Source: Bdellovibrionales bacterium (GTDB lineage Bacteria > Bdellovibrionota > Bdellovibrionia > Bdellovibrionales > JAMPXM01). Taken from it: DNA of 54,854 bases. Every line of letters begins with the position of its first letter. Within the stretch, counting starts at the first letter, position 1. Shown here in pieces: positions 42,297 to 52,228 of this stretch. Where the stretch lies: the NCBI GenBank assembly GCA_005808505.1, contig SYLX01000120.1:1-54854 (forward strand), read 5' to 3'. The translations under genes were made by a program, and so were the position numbers. The notes below the pieces were generated by a model. That model saw nothing but the letters and a program-made list of their open reading frames with translations. It made no database searches and had not been told where the DNA came from.

Positions 42297-45200
42297 TCAA
42301 CCGCTTTGACGGAGATCATCGGTGAGCCAGCGAGCGAGCTTCTTTTCAAGATTCGCTTTCGAGAACGGTTTGCTTAAGAAGTCGTTCATCCCAGCTTCTA
42401 AACACTTCTCTTCATCCGTCTTCAAAGCTTGCGCCGTTAACGCAATGATCGGCATATTCGCGAATCCAGGTACGGCGTTTCCGCGTATGAGTTTAGTTGT
42501 CTCGTAGCCGTCGCGCTCGGGCATGCGGCAATCCATCAAGATGAGATCGAACGATTTCTCGCCTAGGACCTGAAGCGCTTCGTTCCCGTTCGTAACGACT
42601 TGGAATTCGTACCCTAGGGACTCAACGATTTTCGAAGTGATCACCTGATTGATCGGATTATCTTCCGCGATCAAAACGCGAAATGGGCGTGCGGTGTTAT
42701 CGATCTTCGTCACAACTTCAACTTTTGCGACGTCTTCGATGACAGCACCTTTGTTGAATTCGAGTTCAAACCAAAACGTTGAGCCAACCATCTCAACGCT
42801 GCTGAGGCCGATGCGCCCTCCCATGAGCTCCACAAGACGTTTAGAGATCGAGAGCCCCAACCCCGTGCCGCCGAAGCGACGGTTCATGGATTGATCAGCT
42901 TGAGTAAATGGTTCGAACAACCGCGAAACCGCTTGTTCAGAAATTCCGATGCCCGTATCCGAAACTTCAATACGAAGGCGAAGCGAGCGGAAGTCTTCAC
43001 TCACGACGGAAGTCGCGACTTCAACGCGCCCTTTCGGCGTGAACTTTAATGCGTTCGCAATGAGATTATTGAGAACTTGCTGAACCCTCGCGGAGTCGCC
43101 GTGAAGGTAGCGAAGCAAGACAGGGCCTTTAAACGAAAGGGCGATTCCTTTTTCCTGAGCGGCGTGCGCAAACAGGGCACGACTCGATTCGATCACCTCT
43201 CGATAAGCGAAATCGGCTTGTTCGAGGCGCAACTTCCCCGCCTCGATCTTTGAGAAATCCAGAATGTCGTTGATCACCGTGATCAACACTCGAGCGGAAG
43301 CGTCGATATTGGCCACGAACTGATTTTGTTCAGAGGAAAGAGGTGTCGCCGCGAGAAGTTGCGCCATCCCTAAAACTCCGTTCATGGGAGTTCGAATTTC
43401 GTGACTCATCATCGCGAGAAATTCGCTCTTCGCCTGGGCGGCTTGTAGGGCTGCTTCTTTAGCTTTCAGAAGTTCCGCATGCTGGGCACAACGAGCCGCG
43501 AATTGTTTGAGCGCCTCACTCAAGCTTTGAATGGCGCGGTCCAAATGCGCCTGCGTACTTCGCAACTCCTTGCTGTAAAAGGCGAGGACGCCGACAACTT
43601 CATCTCCGAAACGAAGCGGAAAGGTGTAGCTGCTTCGAACACCGTCGCAGAGTGCCTGCATGGGTCGCTTGAAAGAAGGTTCACGGTTTAGCTCGCGCGT
43701 CCAGACGGAGGCATCGCTTTCCCACGCGCGACCAATGAGCGCTTCGCCTTTCCGAATTTTCAGGCCCTCGGCGGCAGCAAGAAGATGAGTTCCCCCACCC
43801 GCTTTGTTTGCGAAGTGATGTTTGAGGCTTAAAGACTGACCGTCTTCATCGATCAACCAAGCTTCAGCGTAGTCCCAGTGATCTTCTCGAGCGATGCTCT
43901 TCATAATTTCGGGCGTCGCCGTGGAGGAATTCGATGCGTGAGATAAGATATCGCTCACGCTGATCTGCAGACGCTGCTGCATCTCAAAACGTTTGCGTTC
44001 GGTGACATCCGTCTGCGACCCCGCAAGGCGAACCGAAGCTCCGCTCGATTCACGAAGCGCGCGGCCACGAATCAAAACGTGAATGTAGGATCCACTTTGC
44101 GTTTGGATTCGGAGATCCGCCTCAAGCGTTGGCTGGCGCCCGGTGAGGTGATCATCGAGTTTTACTTTGAAAAACTCCCGATCTTGCGGATGCATGAGTT
44201 CCATCCAACTCTCAAGATGTTTGCACACGTCGCCCTCGCCGAAGCCAAGCATCGCCTTCAAGCGCGGAGAAAGATAGAGATCGTTCGATTGCAGATCGAG
44301 ATCCCAAATCCCGTCGTTTGATCCTTGCACGGCAAGCGAATAGCGCTCTTTGACTTTCGCGAGTTCGGAACTTGAGATCTGTGCTAACGCCTCCGCCGTT
44401 TTTCTTTGCTCGGAGATATTGATCAGCAACGCAAAAATCAAAGCATTGATCAAAAGGGCAACCGCTACACCCGCCACTGGAGCGAGCGAGTTGGCTCGAT
44501 CCTCAAAGGCCTGCGCGCTCCGAATCCGCAATGTCCAAACGCGGCCATAGACATCGAGTTTAAAGGTGCGTGTAAACTTTGCTGCATCCGCCGGGCGAAC
44601 TTCCTGCGCGTGAGCAACTAGAAGCGACTCGTTGTCGGTGCCGTCTCCATCGAAGATTTCATAGTTCATGGGGAAAGATTCATTCGGCCATAATCCTTCA
44701 AGAAGATCGGTCATCCGAACGGGCGAATAAATAAATCCCTGAACGAAGCGGAATCGATCTTCTAAGGTTTCGAGTTTGGCCTCACGCTGATAAATCGGGA
44801 GATACATGATCACCGATCGTTGCGGCTGCTTGAGATCCGATACGAGAGCAACCGGCCCGGTGATTGAAAACTCACCCGTGTCACGTGCTCTCTCTAGAGC
44901 CGCACGTCGCGTGGGCTCCGAGAACATATCGAAGCCGACGGCTTTCTGCGCTTCCGGAAAAGTAGAGGCAATGAAGAGAACTGGAGTGTAGAAGGATCGA
45001 TCGCCTTCTGGCCGGATCGCGAATCCGTCTGGCACGAAACGCGAAAGCTTTTTCTCTGCGTCTAATCTTCTCGGCTCGCGAAGCGCTGGAGCGTAACCAA
45101 TACTTCGGAATCCCGGGAAGTATTGCTCAAGTTTGAGCCCGGAGATGTAGCTCGCCCACTCCGTTTGTTCAACCTCGGCCGAGCTGCGGAAAAGTCCGCT

Positions 45201-45422
45201 CGCACCGAGCATGAGTTCTTCGTAATCTTTGAAGCGCTTGAGCAGAGCTTTTTCCGCACTTTCCGCCACGTGGCCGAACTCCGAGTTCACTCGTCGCAGC
45301 TCTTGATTGCGAAACGCAAGAAAACCGAGCCCCGTCAACGCCAACAAAATCACGAAGACACCGTAGGGTGTTGCGCGATGTTTGATTAGATTTGGGAGCC
45401 AAGTCAAAATCCGGCGCTTCAT
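42297..45422 (-). CDS. CHASE-PAS-GAF hybrid sensor histidine kinase
   Basis: 1041 residues. TM1 at about 19-37, extracytoplasmic CHASE domain (about 75-245; PGFRSIGYAP, SVIMYLPIYQ), TM2 at about 315-338, PAS (about 355-480), GAF-like domain (about 490-650), HisKA with His674 (MSHEIRTPMNG), HATPase (NNLIANALKF, DTGIGIS, GTGLGLSISK) and a C-terminal receiver with Asp964 (LILMDCRMPERDG) and Lys in LSKPF. CHASE domains sense small molecules, cytokinin-like compounds in some cases. With no HPt domain of its own it needs an external phosphotransfer protein. Confidence 0.93.
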   Translation of the reverse strand: MKRRILTWLPNLIKHRATPYGVFVILLALTGLGFLAFRNQELRRVNSEFGHVAESAEKALLKRFKDYEELMLGASGLFRSSAEVEQTEWASYISGLKLEQYFPGFRSIGYAPALREPRRLDAEKKLSRFVPDGFAIRPEGDRSFYTPVLFIASTFPEAQKAVGFDMFSEPTRRAALERARDTGEFSITGPVALVSDLKQPQRSVIMYLPIYQREAKLETLEDRFRFVQGFIYSPVRMTDLLEGLWPNESFPMNYEIFDGDGTDNESLLVAHAQEVRPADAAKFTRTFKLDVYGRVWTLRIRSAQAFEDRANSLAPVAGVAVALLINALIFALLINISEQRKTAEALAQISSSELAKVKERYSLAVQGSNDGIWDLDLQSNDLYLSPRLKAMLGFGEGDVCKHLESWMELMHPQDREFFKVKLDDHLTGRQPTLEADLRIQTQSGSYIHVLIRGRALRESSGASVRLAGSQTDVTERKRFEMQQRLQISVSDILSHASNSSTATPEIMKSIAREDHWDYAEAWLIDEDGQSLSLKHHFANKAGGGTHLLAAAEGLKIRKGEALIGRAWESDASVWTRELNREPSFKRPMQALCDGVRSSYTFPLRFGDEVVGVLAFYSKELRSTQAHLDRAIQSLSEALKQFAARCAQHAELLKAKEAALQAAQAKSEFLAMMSHEIRTPMNGVLGMAQLLAATPLSSEQNQFVANIDASARVLITVINDILDFSKIEAGKLRLEQADFAYREVIESSRALFAHAAQEKGIALSFKGPVLLRYLHGDSARVQQVLNNLIANALKFTPKGRVEVATSVVSEDFRSLRLRIEVSDTGIGISEQAVSRLFEPFTQADQSMNRRFGGTGLGLSISKRLVELMGGRIGLSSVEMVGSTFWFELEFNKGAVIEDVAKVEVVTKIDNTARPFRVLIAEDNPINQVITSKIVESLGYEFQVVTNGNEALQVLGEKSFDLILMDCRMPERDGYETTKLIRGNAVPGFANMPIIALTAQALKTDEEKCLEAGMNDFLSKPFSKANLEKKLARWLTDDLRQSG

Positions 45423-45761
45423 TCAGCCTCTTTCAAAAAGCCACCTGTTCATAATCGCCTTCAAAACTGCTTTCACGACTCGCCTTCGGAAGCTTCGGCC
45501 GGGAAGTCTCGTCTGGTCCTTGGATTCCGGCAGCAAAACTGAGTCAGTTGACCCCTCTTATTCTTCGGAAGGTCGGGGAAATAAACAAACGATTTTGGAT
45601 GGATTCGGAGCCATATCTGGAAATCGTGACAGCCAATCGACTTGTCGGCGGGGGTCCAGGACTTCTACCCCAATCTACCTGGCGAAGTCCTTCAGCCCTC
45701 GATAAAACCGTTCTCGTACCGAAGTTCACAAATGTGTTTTGAAACTCGAAAGGATCATTCC
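45423..45761. other. 338-bp divergent intergenic region
   Basis: Promoter region between the CHASE kinase (minus) and the secreted-protein gene at 45762. The only structure noticed is AGGACTT/AAGTCCT, a 7-bp inverted pair around 45659-45693. No convincing gene or repeat copy. Confidence 0.5.
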
Positions 45762-46262
45762 ATGCTGACTCTCAAATCCCTGAAATCGCTTGTTCGTGCT
45801 TCCTTCGCGGCTCTCGCCCTCACTCTCGTTTGCTCCATCGGCTCGGCAAGCGAAGCTCCGCTTTTCCAAAAGCGTTTTGTCGAAACTGACGACGCAAAAT
45901 TCGAAGCGCTCGTGATCCAGACCTACGCCGAGGGTCTCGCGGCAAAGAAAGCCAATGGTCTACAAGCTGTCGTGAAGGCTCTTAAAGAAGAACTTGAAGA
46001 TGTAGGTCAAGTGAACATGCCCGAAACGCACAGCCTCTTTCAAATCAGCAGCGGGAAAGCCGGCGCAGGTAAACACGCCTTCACTTACCTTCTTGGTATC
46101 CCGGTCATGATGGACGGAACCGGCATGATCGAAGAATACGGTCGCTTCATTCGCGTGCACCTCTACCTCGACATGGAAACGGAGTCGATCACGGTGACAC
46201 TGAACAACGTGGTTGACCTCGTTGATAAAGCCTCACGCAAGTCTTCTAAGTCCTCGCGCTAA
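45762..46262 (+). CDS. small secreted protein of unknown function
   Basis: 166 residues from ATG 45762, 7 nt after AAAGGA; the frame is open upstream to 45642 without protein-like sequence. Signal peptide to about SAS (30). The mature part is helical (FEALVIQTYAEGLAAKKANGLQAVVKALKEELEDV), then two strands, ending in a Ser/Lys tail. No Cys in the mature part. A strong terminator follows. Confidence 0.68.
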   Translation: MLTLKSLKSLVRASFAALALTLVCSIGSASEAPLFQKRFVETDDAKFEALVIQTYAEGLAAKKANGLQAVVKALKEELEDVGQVNMPETHSLFQISSGKAGAGKHAFTYLLGIPVMMDGTGMIEEYGRFIRVHLYLDMETESITVTLNNVVDLVDKASRKSSKSSR

Positions 46263-46311
46263 TGCCAACTCTCTAGTCGCTTCCTCGCCAGTTTGACTGG
46301 CTTTCATCTTC

Positions 46312-46352
46312 AGGCCGTACGGGGTCCGGTCCCCGCGCGGCCTTTCTTTTTT
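46312..46352 (+). terminator. intrinsic terminator
   Basis: AGGCCG-TA-CGGGG pairs with CCCCG-CG-CGGCCT, followed by TTTCTTTTTT. It lies 50 bp after the stop at 46262. A smaller hairpin GCCAGT/ACTGGC precedes it at about 46288. Confidence 0.85.
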
Positions 46353-46464
46353 GGTCCTCACCTCAATGTCTCGTTCTGGTGCGTCCGTCTCAGCATGAGA
46401 ATGAATGTTCTACTTTAGTCCGTACCACCTTTCTCCGATCAGTTTAGAGACGAGGGAGGCTGGC

Positions 46465-47373
46465 ATGCGCGCAAACAGGAAAGCACTTTGGCAACTGACG
46501 GCTTCGTTTTTTGCGTGCGTCGTCTTAATCGTGAGCTTTCAAAACTGTGGCGGCAATTTCCAGGCGACTTATTCGAAGAGCTTGCTTGGTTCAAACACTC
46601 CAGCGGCCCTTGACTCCGAACCTTTCACGACCAACATCAACGGCCTTCAAGCTAAAACTGGAACATGGCGGGACGAGATAGGCGGGTTGGTCGGAATTTC
46701 AACGGGCGCAGGCGTTTATTCGCTCTCATCTGATGAGTACCAGGACTCCGCTTACGGCGGCTATTTGAAAATCGAAGAAGGCTCATCGGGCGCCTTTGTC
46801 TTTCGTGCTTCCGACGATCTTCGCTCTCACTACTCACTCACTCTCGATGCTGCAGCGAAAGCCGTAAAACTTTCGAAGTCGGTGAACGGAACAGTTACGC
46901 TCATTCGCACCGTGCCCTTCCCGGTAACCATTGGGAAATGGCATGCCGTTACGATCGCCGTTGACGGCACGATGATCGGCGCCAACATCGATCAACAAAA
47001 TTTGTTGCAGCTCAATGACGCCAGCCTCACGCAAGGTCGACTCGGCCTCAGCGCCACTAATGCGCGAGTGCGGTTTCAGAAAGTCGTCGAGGCCGATTTG
47101 ACCGCGACGCCGACGCCTTCACCCACACCAACTCCGACGGCTACCCCGACGCCCACACCCACCGCGACACCGACACCAACGCCGGTTACGGGCGCAGCCC
47201 TCTACGGCATGTACTGCGCAAATTGCCACGGACAACTAGCGAACAGTGGAAAACGCAACACAACGCTTACTAGGCTCAATAATGCGATTCAGAACGTGGG
47301 TTCGATGGTTGGCTTAGCGAACGCCCTCGATATGGCGGAGCGCCAAGCGATCGTGGATGCTTTAAACAACTAA
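46465..47373 (+). CDS. anchored LamG-like domain fused to a small cytochrome c
   Basis: 302 residues from ATG 46465 after GGGAGG. The anchor IVSFQNCGG (Cys28) puts it at the envelope. Residues ~50-205 follow a laminin-G/concanavalin sandwich pattern (GGYLKIEEGSSGAFVFRA ... GKWHAVTIAVDGTMIGANID). A (Thr-Pro)n linker (about 213-241) leads to a ~60-residue C-terminal domain with YCANCHG (Cys251, Cys254, His255), a heme c attachment site, and SMVGLANAL as a possible distal Met segment. This would place a heme next to a carbohydrate-binding-type fold; an oxidative or electron-relay role at a surface is inference. Confidence 0.8.
   Translation: MRANRKALWQLTASFFACVVLIVSFQNCGGNFQATYSKSLLGSNTPAALDSEPFTTNINGLQAKTGTWRDEIGGLVGISTGAGVYSLSSDEYQDSAYGGYLKIEEGSSGAFVFRASDDLRSHYSLTLDAAAKAVKLSKSVNGTVTLIRTVPFPVTIGKWHAVTIAVDGTMIGANIDQQNLLQLNDASLTQGRLGLSATNARVRFQKVVEADLTATPTPSPTPTPTATPTPTPTATPTPTPVTGAALYGMYCANCHGQLANSGKRNTTLTRLNNAIQNVGSMVGLANALDMAERQAIVDALNN
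47101..47183 (+). repeat. tandem hexanucleotide repeat encoding the Thr-Pro linker
   Basis: Degenerate ACNCCN units encode the (TP/TA/SP)n linker of the LamG-cytochrome protein; the number may vary by slippage in steps of two residues. Confidence 0.7.
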
Positions 47374-47549
47374 GACACTTTGTTCTTCAGGCAAGTGTCT
47401 CAGAGTGATTCGGAGTCGTCGTTGAAAAGCGAGGACTCATCGACGTAACTTGCTCCCCTCAAGGTTCTTCGAGCATGCTTTTAGAGATGCGATTATCGCA
47501 GCTACTAAAACGAGTCCGCTTAGATACGGATCAACTGAGGAGAGCATTA

Positions 47550-47825
47550 ATGAAAACAGCGTTCTTCACGTTCGCCGCCGCAGCCTTACTCACGCTCGGA
47601 ACAAGCTCAGCTTTCGCAGCTTCTGGAAGTGAGGCCAAGCCCGCAGCCGAAGCTTCGAAGGCGGCTGCCCACAAAACTCATGCGGATCACAAGCATCAAC
47701 ACGGAAAAGACTGCGGCCATAAAGCCGTTCAGCACGGCGACCACATGGATTATCAGCACGATGGTCACTCGCACAAAGTCGACAATGATCACGTCGATGA
47801 ATGCGACTCGAGCAAAAAGTCTTAA
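47550..47825 (+). CDS. His-rich periplasmic metal-binding protein
   Basis: 91 residues from ATG 47550, 8 nt after AGGAG. Signal peptide cleaved after AFA (about 23). The mature part contains about 15 His with Asp and two Cys (THADHKHQHGKDCGHKAV, HGDHMDYQHDGHSH), suited to binding Zn, Ni or Cu. HGDHxDYxxDGHxH recurs in small proteins of other bacteria, often near zinc homeostasis genes as I recall. No transporter lies beside it here. Confidence 0.75.
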   Translation: MKTAFFTFAAAALLTLGTSSAFAASGSEAKPAAEASKAAAHKTHADHKHQHGKDCGHKAVQHGDHMDYQHDGHSHKVDNDHVDECDSSKKS

Positions 47826-47850
47826 GCGTACGTCTTAGGCTTGCCTAAAT

Positions 47851-48729
47851 TTACTTTGTGACTTTCGAACTCCGCACGGGCGATGACCTCTTTGCGGAGT
47901 TTTCTTTTAAGAGCTCGCGCAGCTCATTCAATCGCGACTGAACTTTTTCAACCTTCACCTGAGAGCAAGCTTTTAAGACTCCGTGGAGATGGTCTGCGCT
48001 CATGGCGAGCTTTTCTCCCTCGATTGGCTTTTGCGTAATCGAATCTAGATGCAAATCACCGATGATCGACGCGAGCCTTGAATAGACCGCGTTCAACTCC
48101 GGGCCCTCGGGATCCAAGCAAGATTGGTGTTTCGTGAGTGGTGCAACTTCTGTGGATGTTTGGAGCATGTAAGACTCGCCCGCTTCTGGATTGTCCTTGG
48201 ATTTACCGGCAGTAAGTGTGTAGGTGCGAGCTGACTTCGTAGTGCGCGAATTTTCACTAGGGAGCTGGAAAATCCAACTGCGATAAGTTCTCCCCATCGC
48301 TTGTCCACGCTGAGGCTTATCAAGAACATGGCAGCTGAGACTCTTTTCCGTGAGCAAATAAAATCCGTTTGACCGTTTCCGTTTGGCCAGGATCTCCGCC
48401 TTCGCAATCAAGATCGCGTGAGGCTTATCAATTCTCTTCGCTCGCACGTCTTGAGATTTTTCACCAAAAATCCCGAAGGTTGCGTGGTCGACATTCTCCG
48501 CTCGATTTTCCAAAGTAGCGATCTGCGCGAAGCACGCAAACACCGGCGCCGTCACGCCGGCCGACTGGCCCAAGTGCGACCGGCCGGACGGCGATTGGCC
48601 CGACTGCGATTGGCCGGACGCCGATCGGCTTGGCGCTGATTGATTTGAAGACGCTTGGGCCAACGACGTCTGAGCAAGGATGACAACAAAAGTAGAAGCG
48701 ATAGTTTTGAGCAACTTCATGAAGATCAT
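47851..48729 (-). CDS. secreted protein with Ser-Gly-Gln repeats
   Basis: I chose ATG 48729 (292 residues); ATG 48720 is three codons later. The open frame continues through the 51-bp palindrome to 48939 but that part is not protein-like. Signal peptide to about LAQA (22), then a low-complexity SGQS segment encoded by 15-bp tandem repeats, then a ~230-residue domain with few Cys (FACFAQ, LSCHVL, SCLDPE, KACSQ). Unknown function. The Lys/Ser-rich end is convergent with the His-rich gene, 25 bp away. Confidence 0.6.
   Translation of the reverse strand: MIFMKLLKTIASTFVVILAQTSLAQASSNQSAPSRSASGQSQSGQSPSGRSHLGQSAGVTAPVFACFAQIATLENRAENVDHATFGIFGEKSQDVRAKRIDKPHAILIAKAEILAKRKRSNGFYLLTEKSLSCHVLDKPQRGQAMGRTYRSWIFQLPSENSRTTKSARTYTLTAGKSKDNPEAGESYMLQTSTEVAPLTKHQSCLDPEGPELNAVYSRLASIIGDLHLDSITQKPIEGEKLAMSADHLHGVLKACSQVKVEKVQSRLNELRELLKENSAKRSSPVRSSKVTK
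48562..48636. repeat. five 15-bp tandem repeats
   Basis: Unit CGAYYGGCCNGACNG, encoding Ser-Gly-Gln-Ser-x on the minus strand near the N-terminus of the secreted protein. A multiple of three, so copy changes keep frame. Confidence 0.7.
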
Positions 48730-48852
48730 GAACTGCAAGCCTAAGTCCGCACGTCTTAAGCTCGGTCGTGCCTTGAGCCGTCTAGGCGGTTTACACCTGT
48801 TGCGCGAAAAAGAGCCCTCACGGTCTGCAAGAGATGAATCGACGCCTCTTTG

Positions 48853-48903
48853 CGCACTGCATCCCGCAAAGGTGCCAGGCACCTTTGCGGGATGCAGTGC
48901 GCC
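48853..48903. repeat. 51-bp perfect palindrome with 25-bp arms
   Basis: The left arm starts GCGCACTGCATCCCGC and ends AAAGGTGCC (48853-48877); one base (48878) separates it from the exact inverse, 48879-48903. The centre GGTGCCAGGCACC resembles a short palindrome scattered in Bdellovibrio-type genomes, as I recall. It lies between the divergent genes at 48729 (minus) and 49063 (plus). Confidence 0.9.
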
Positions 48904-49062
48904 TCCAGCCAAACCCACGTTCGGCCAGTCCTGTTTCACGACAGGCCACTAATCTAAATTTGTGGAGTTCGATTCACGCTTTTTTGTTTAGATCCGCCGG
49001 AGCTTCTTAAGTTTTTGCCGCGATGCTTCGAAAACGAAAGAAGTGCAGGAGCGAACTTCAAA

Positions 49063-50343
49063 GTGAAAACGAAATTCCAAGGTCTCAACAAAAAGTCATC
49101 GCCAACTTTCCGCAGCGGGACTGCCGCCCTGCTCGTCAGCTTGATCTCGACGCAGGTCTTAGCGGCCGATCCTTCCCCAGACCTCGTCAAAAGCGAAACA
49201 GCTCAGGAGCAGGCTGAGCAAAATTCAAAATCGAAAACGCTGACTTGGGAAGCCGGCTACCTCATGGATCTCGTTCGGAACTTGAGTGGAGGCCGTGAAG
49301 TCGGCTCCTCGCAACTCGGCCTTGGGTTCCTCCGCGGGACTTACAATCTAGAAAAAGGACTAGGCGCTTCAGGAACGTCGTTTTACGTGCACCTCCAAGC
49401 GACTCACGGCGATGATCCAAGCGCAAAGCTCATCGGCGACGCGCAGGTCGTGACCAACGCCGAAGCTGCGGCCAATACGGGCAAAGTCTACGAAGCTTAT
49501 CTCTCGAAAAAGTGGGCTAACGAAACATCGCTTCTCTTTGGCCTTTATGATTTAAATTCGGAGTTCTATTTCACCGAGTCGTCTTCCCCTTTCCTCAATG
49601 CCTCATTTGGGATCGGAAAAGATTTTTCTCAAACCGGACTGAATGGACCATCGATCTTCCCAACCACATCGCTTGCACTCCGCCTCCTCACGAAGCTTAC
49701 TCCCAACACATACCTTCAAGCGGCTGTGCTCGACGCAAGCGCAGGCGATCCCGACGAACCGCACGGCACGCACGTCAATCTCGCGGGCGACGACGGAGCC
49801 CTTCTCGTTGTAGAAGCGGGATACGAGTTGAAATCCAGCGGAGCAACATCCCCGGACGGAAAGATCGCCCTAGGAGCTTGGCGATACACGCGTACGTTTG
49901 ATCATCTCTCGAGTCTCTCAGCTTCAGGAGAATCCGAAAAAGCCCCAAGCTACGGTAGCTACCTACTTGCGGAAAAAAGCTTCAGCGGGCTCTATAAGCT
50001 CTTTATGCGTGCGGGATACGCGTCAGAGGAAGTGAATGCTTTCAACCTCGACTTAGCAGCTGGCGCAACTTCTGCGGCGCACTTCATCGGCCGACCCCAG
50101 GATCTACTCGGCGTCGCTTTTACGATGGTCACTCCCGGAGCAAGTTTTCGCGCGAGCCAAGAAGCGCTCGGCGAGCCCCTTACACCTGCGGAGTGGGCGT
50201 TTGAACTCACGTACCGATGGAACATCAACGACATGATTTCGCTGCAACCAGATCTCCAGTACATCCAAAATCCGGGAGCTCTTTCCAATTTGCCATCGGC
50301 ATTGGTGGGGCTCCTCCGCTTGAAAGTGACTTATAGCAATTAA
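49063..50343 (+). CDS. OprB-like carbohydrate porin
   Basis: I chose GTG 49063 (426 residues), 11 nt after GGAG; the reading frame extends to 49015. Signal peptide to about VLAA (33), then a short charged coil and a beta-barrel pattern: GYLMDLVRNLSGG, VGSSQLGLGFLRGTY, VYEAYLSKKW, SFGIGKDF, and a final strand ending KVTYSN. Segments such as PTTSLALRLL and LQAAVLDASAGDP match the OprB family (PF04966). It should sit in the outer membrane and pass sugars. The chemoreceptor 29 bp downstream may sense what it imports. Confidence 0.82.
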   Translation: MKTKFQGLNKKSSPTFRSGTAALLVSLISTQVLAADPSPDLVKSETAQEQAEQNSKSKTLTWEAGYLMDLVRNLSGGREVGSSQLGLGFLRGTYNLEKGLGASGTSFYVHLQATHGDDPSAKLIGDAQVVTNAEAAANTGKVYEAYLSKKWANETSLLFGLYDLNSEFYFTESSSPFLNASFGIGKDFSQTGLNGPSIFPTTSLALRLLTKLTPNTYLQAAVLDASAGDPDEPHGTHVNLAGDDGALLVVEAGYELKSSGATSPDGKIALGAWRYTRTFDHLSSLSASGESEKAPSYGSYLLAEKSFSGLYKLFMRAGYASEEVNAFNLDLAAGATSAAHFIGRPQDLLGVAFTMVTPGASFRASQEALGEPLTPAEWAFELTYRWNINDMISLQPDLQYIQNPGALSNLPSALVGLLRLKVTYSN

Positions 50344-50372
50344 TCAGAACGTCTTAACGATAGGTGAGTTGA

Positions 50373-51983
50373 ATGGATTTCTCAGTTTGGTTTAAAGGGC
50401 TCCGTGGAAAACTCTTAGTTCTCGTTACTCTTCCCTTTGTGCTCGCGGCTGTTCTCTCTGCGGTCGCCTTCCAAGGTATCAATCAACTCCGCGGCGATAT
50501 CGAAGAAGCCGTTGACCTGGAAATCCCAAGTGCGCTTACGCTGGGAGATCTCAATGCGTCGCTGATGACAATGAACGTGAACCTTTGGGAAGCCGAAAAT
50601 ATTCCCGTCAACTCAAAAGCTGAGCGCGAGAAATTTATTGGCGAAGCAAAATCCGAACTCAGTAAGTTCACGGAAGCTTTGAACGCATTTGCAAAGTACG
50701 ACATGTCCGCAAATGAGAAGTCGATCTACTCGAACCTAGAAACAGCGTGGCAAACGCTAAAGCCGTCGGTTGAATTGGCCATCTCGCTGATGGAGACTCA
50801 CCAAGAAGCAAAAAACCATGAAGCGGCCGCGCTTCTGGGTGGCAAAATCAGCCAAGGCCTCGATCCTCTCGATAAAGCCTTCACTGAATTGGCCGAGGCA
50901 CAACGGAGTTCACTGAAAACTTCGGAAGCCGATTCCGATCAACTCGTAGCCACGGTTAAGACTACGCTTACGCTGACGGCATTGCTGGGTTCGCTCGGAA
51001 TTTTAATTGCAGGCCTTCTCCTGGCCGCTCGCCTTGCAAAAGCATTTACCGAAATTTCGCACAACATTCGCGCCTCGACTTCAAACGTTACTTCCGGAAG
51101 CCATCAACTTTCAGCCGCGAGCCAACAACTTTCGGCAAGCTCGTCTGAGGCCGCATCGTCACTTGAAGAGACTGTTGCAAGCGTAGAAGAAATCTCAAGC
51201 ATGGTCCGCACGAATTCGGAAAACTCGGATCAAGCCGCTGGCCTCTCGGTTCAGAGCTTGGCCGCCGCTGAAAAAGGCCAATCCGAAATGCAACGTCTCC
51301 TTAGCGCCATGACCGAGATCTCGGATTATTCCAAGAAGGTTCAAGACATCACGGCCGTGATTGATGACCTTTCCTTCCAAACGAACTTGCTTGCGCTAAA
51401 CGCAGCGGTTGAAGCCGCTCGTGCCGGTGAGCAAGGAAAAGGCTTTGCCGTCGTGGCCGAAGCGGTTCGCAACCTCGCTCAGAAGAGTGCGTCGTCAGCG
51501 AAAGAAATCTCGGATCTCATTCGTGAAAGCGCCGTTCGCACGCAAAACGGATCGAAAATTGCCGATGAAAGCGGTCTGACGATGAAAGAGATTCTTGAAG
51601 CCAACCGTAAGGTCTCCACGCTCATCACCGAGATTTCGGCAGCCAGCAAAGAACAAGCGCAAGGGTTATCGCAGATTAGCCGCGCGATGAATCAGCTCGA
51701 GCAATCGACCCAGTCGAACGCGAGCGTTGCGGAAGAAGTGGGAGCCTCATCCGAAGAGCTCTCGGCAACGGCGACGTCGCTTGCGGAACTCGTCACGTCT
51801 CTCGGGATGATGATAAATGGCGGCGGAACTCACGAGGCTTCCGCACCTCCACCTTCTTTACCTACGGCCCAAAGCAAGTCGGCCCGAACCTACGCTCTTG
51901 CCGCCCCGAAAAAGCACAAAGCCGGCTCTAGTCATTCCGACTATCAACCGGTGGCGAAAGTAGGCAGCACAGACGGTTTCTAA
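50373..51983 (+). CDS. methyl-accepting chemotaxis protein
   Basis: 536 residues, AGGTGA before the ATG. TM1 at about 12-33, a four-helix-bundle sensor (about 34-195; [28 protein letters not shown]), TM2 at about 196-218, and signalling helices with tip [23 protein letters not shown]. The C-terminal ~50 residues are Ala/Pro/Ser/Lys-rich. It is 29 bp behind the porin on the same strand, suggesting cotranscription. Confidence 0.94.
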   Translation: MDFSVWFKGLRGKLLVLVTLPFVLAAVLSAVAFQGINQLRGDIEEAVDLEIPSALTLGDLNASLMTMNVNLWEAENIPVNSKAEREKFIGEAKSELSKFTEALNAFAKYDMSANEKSIYSNLETAWQTLKPSVELAISLMETHQEAKNHEAAALLGGKISQGLDPLDKAFTELAEAQRSSLKTSEADSDQLVATVKTTLTLTALLGSLGILIAGLLLAARLAKAFTEISHNIRASTSNVTSGSHQLSAASQQLSASSSEAASSLEETVASVEEISSMVRTNSENSDQAAGLSVQSLAAAEKGQSEMQRLLSAMTEISDYSKKVQDITAVIDDLSFQTNLLALNAAVEAARAGEQGKGFAVVAEAVRNLAQKSASSAKEISDLIRESAVRTQNGSKIADESGLTMKEILEANRKVSTLITEISAASKEQAQGLSQISRAMNQLEQSTQSNASVAEEVGASSEELSATATSLAELVTSLGMMINGGGTHEASAPPPSLPTAQSKSARTYALAAPKKHKAGSSHSDYQPVAKVGSTDGF

Positions 51984-52228
51984 AACCAGTCGCTTTTGCG
52001 GTCCGTCACACGCCGGATCGCACCCTGCTTCCCAAGCTTCTAGCTGAAAAGCGCTCCGCTTGGTTTGCAAGATGAACTGCCGCCGCTGGTTCAAGGACCT
52101 TCGAAGTGAACTCGGCAAGTGACCGAAATCGCTTCTTCATTGTTCGAAAAACCGTACTCTGCTTGACGTGGATCTTTATACCCAGAGTGGATCGTAGCCG
52201 TCTGCGGAGACTTATATCAGGGAATGGA

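Noticed and set aside
48680..48952. Plus-strand 90-residue ORF through the 51-bp palindrome
   Set aside because: The similar peptides on both strands come from the palindrome; there is no ribosome site or domain.
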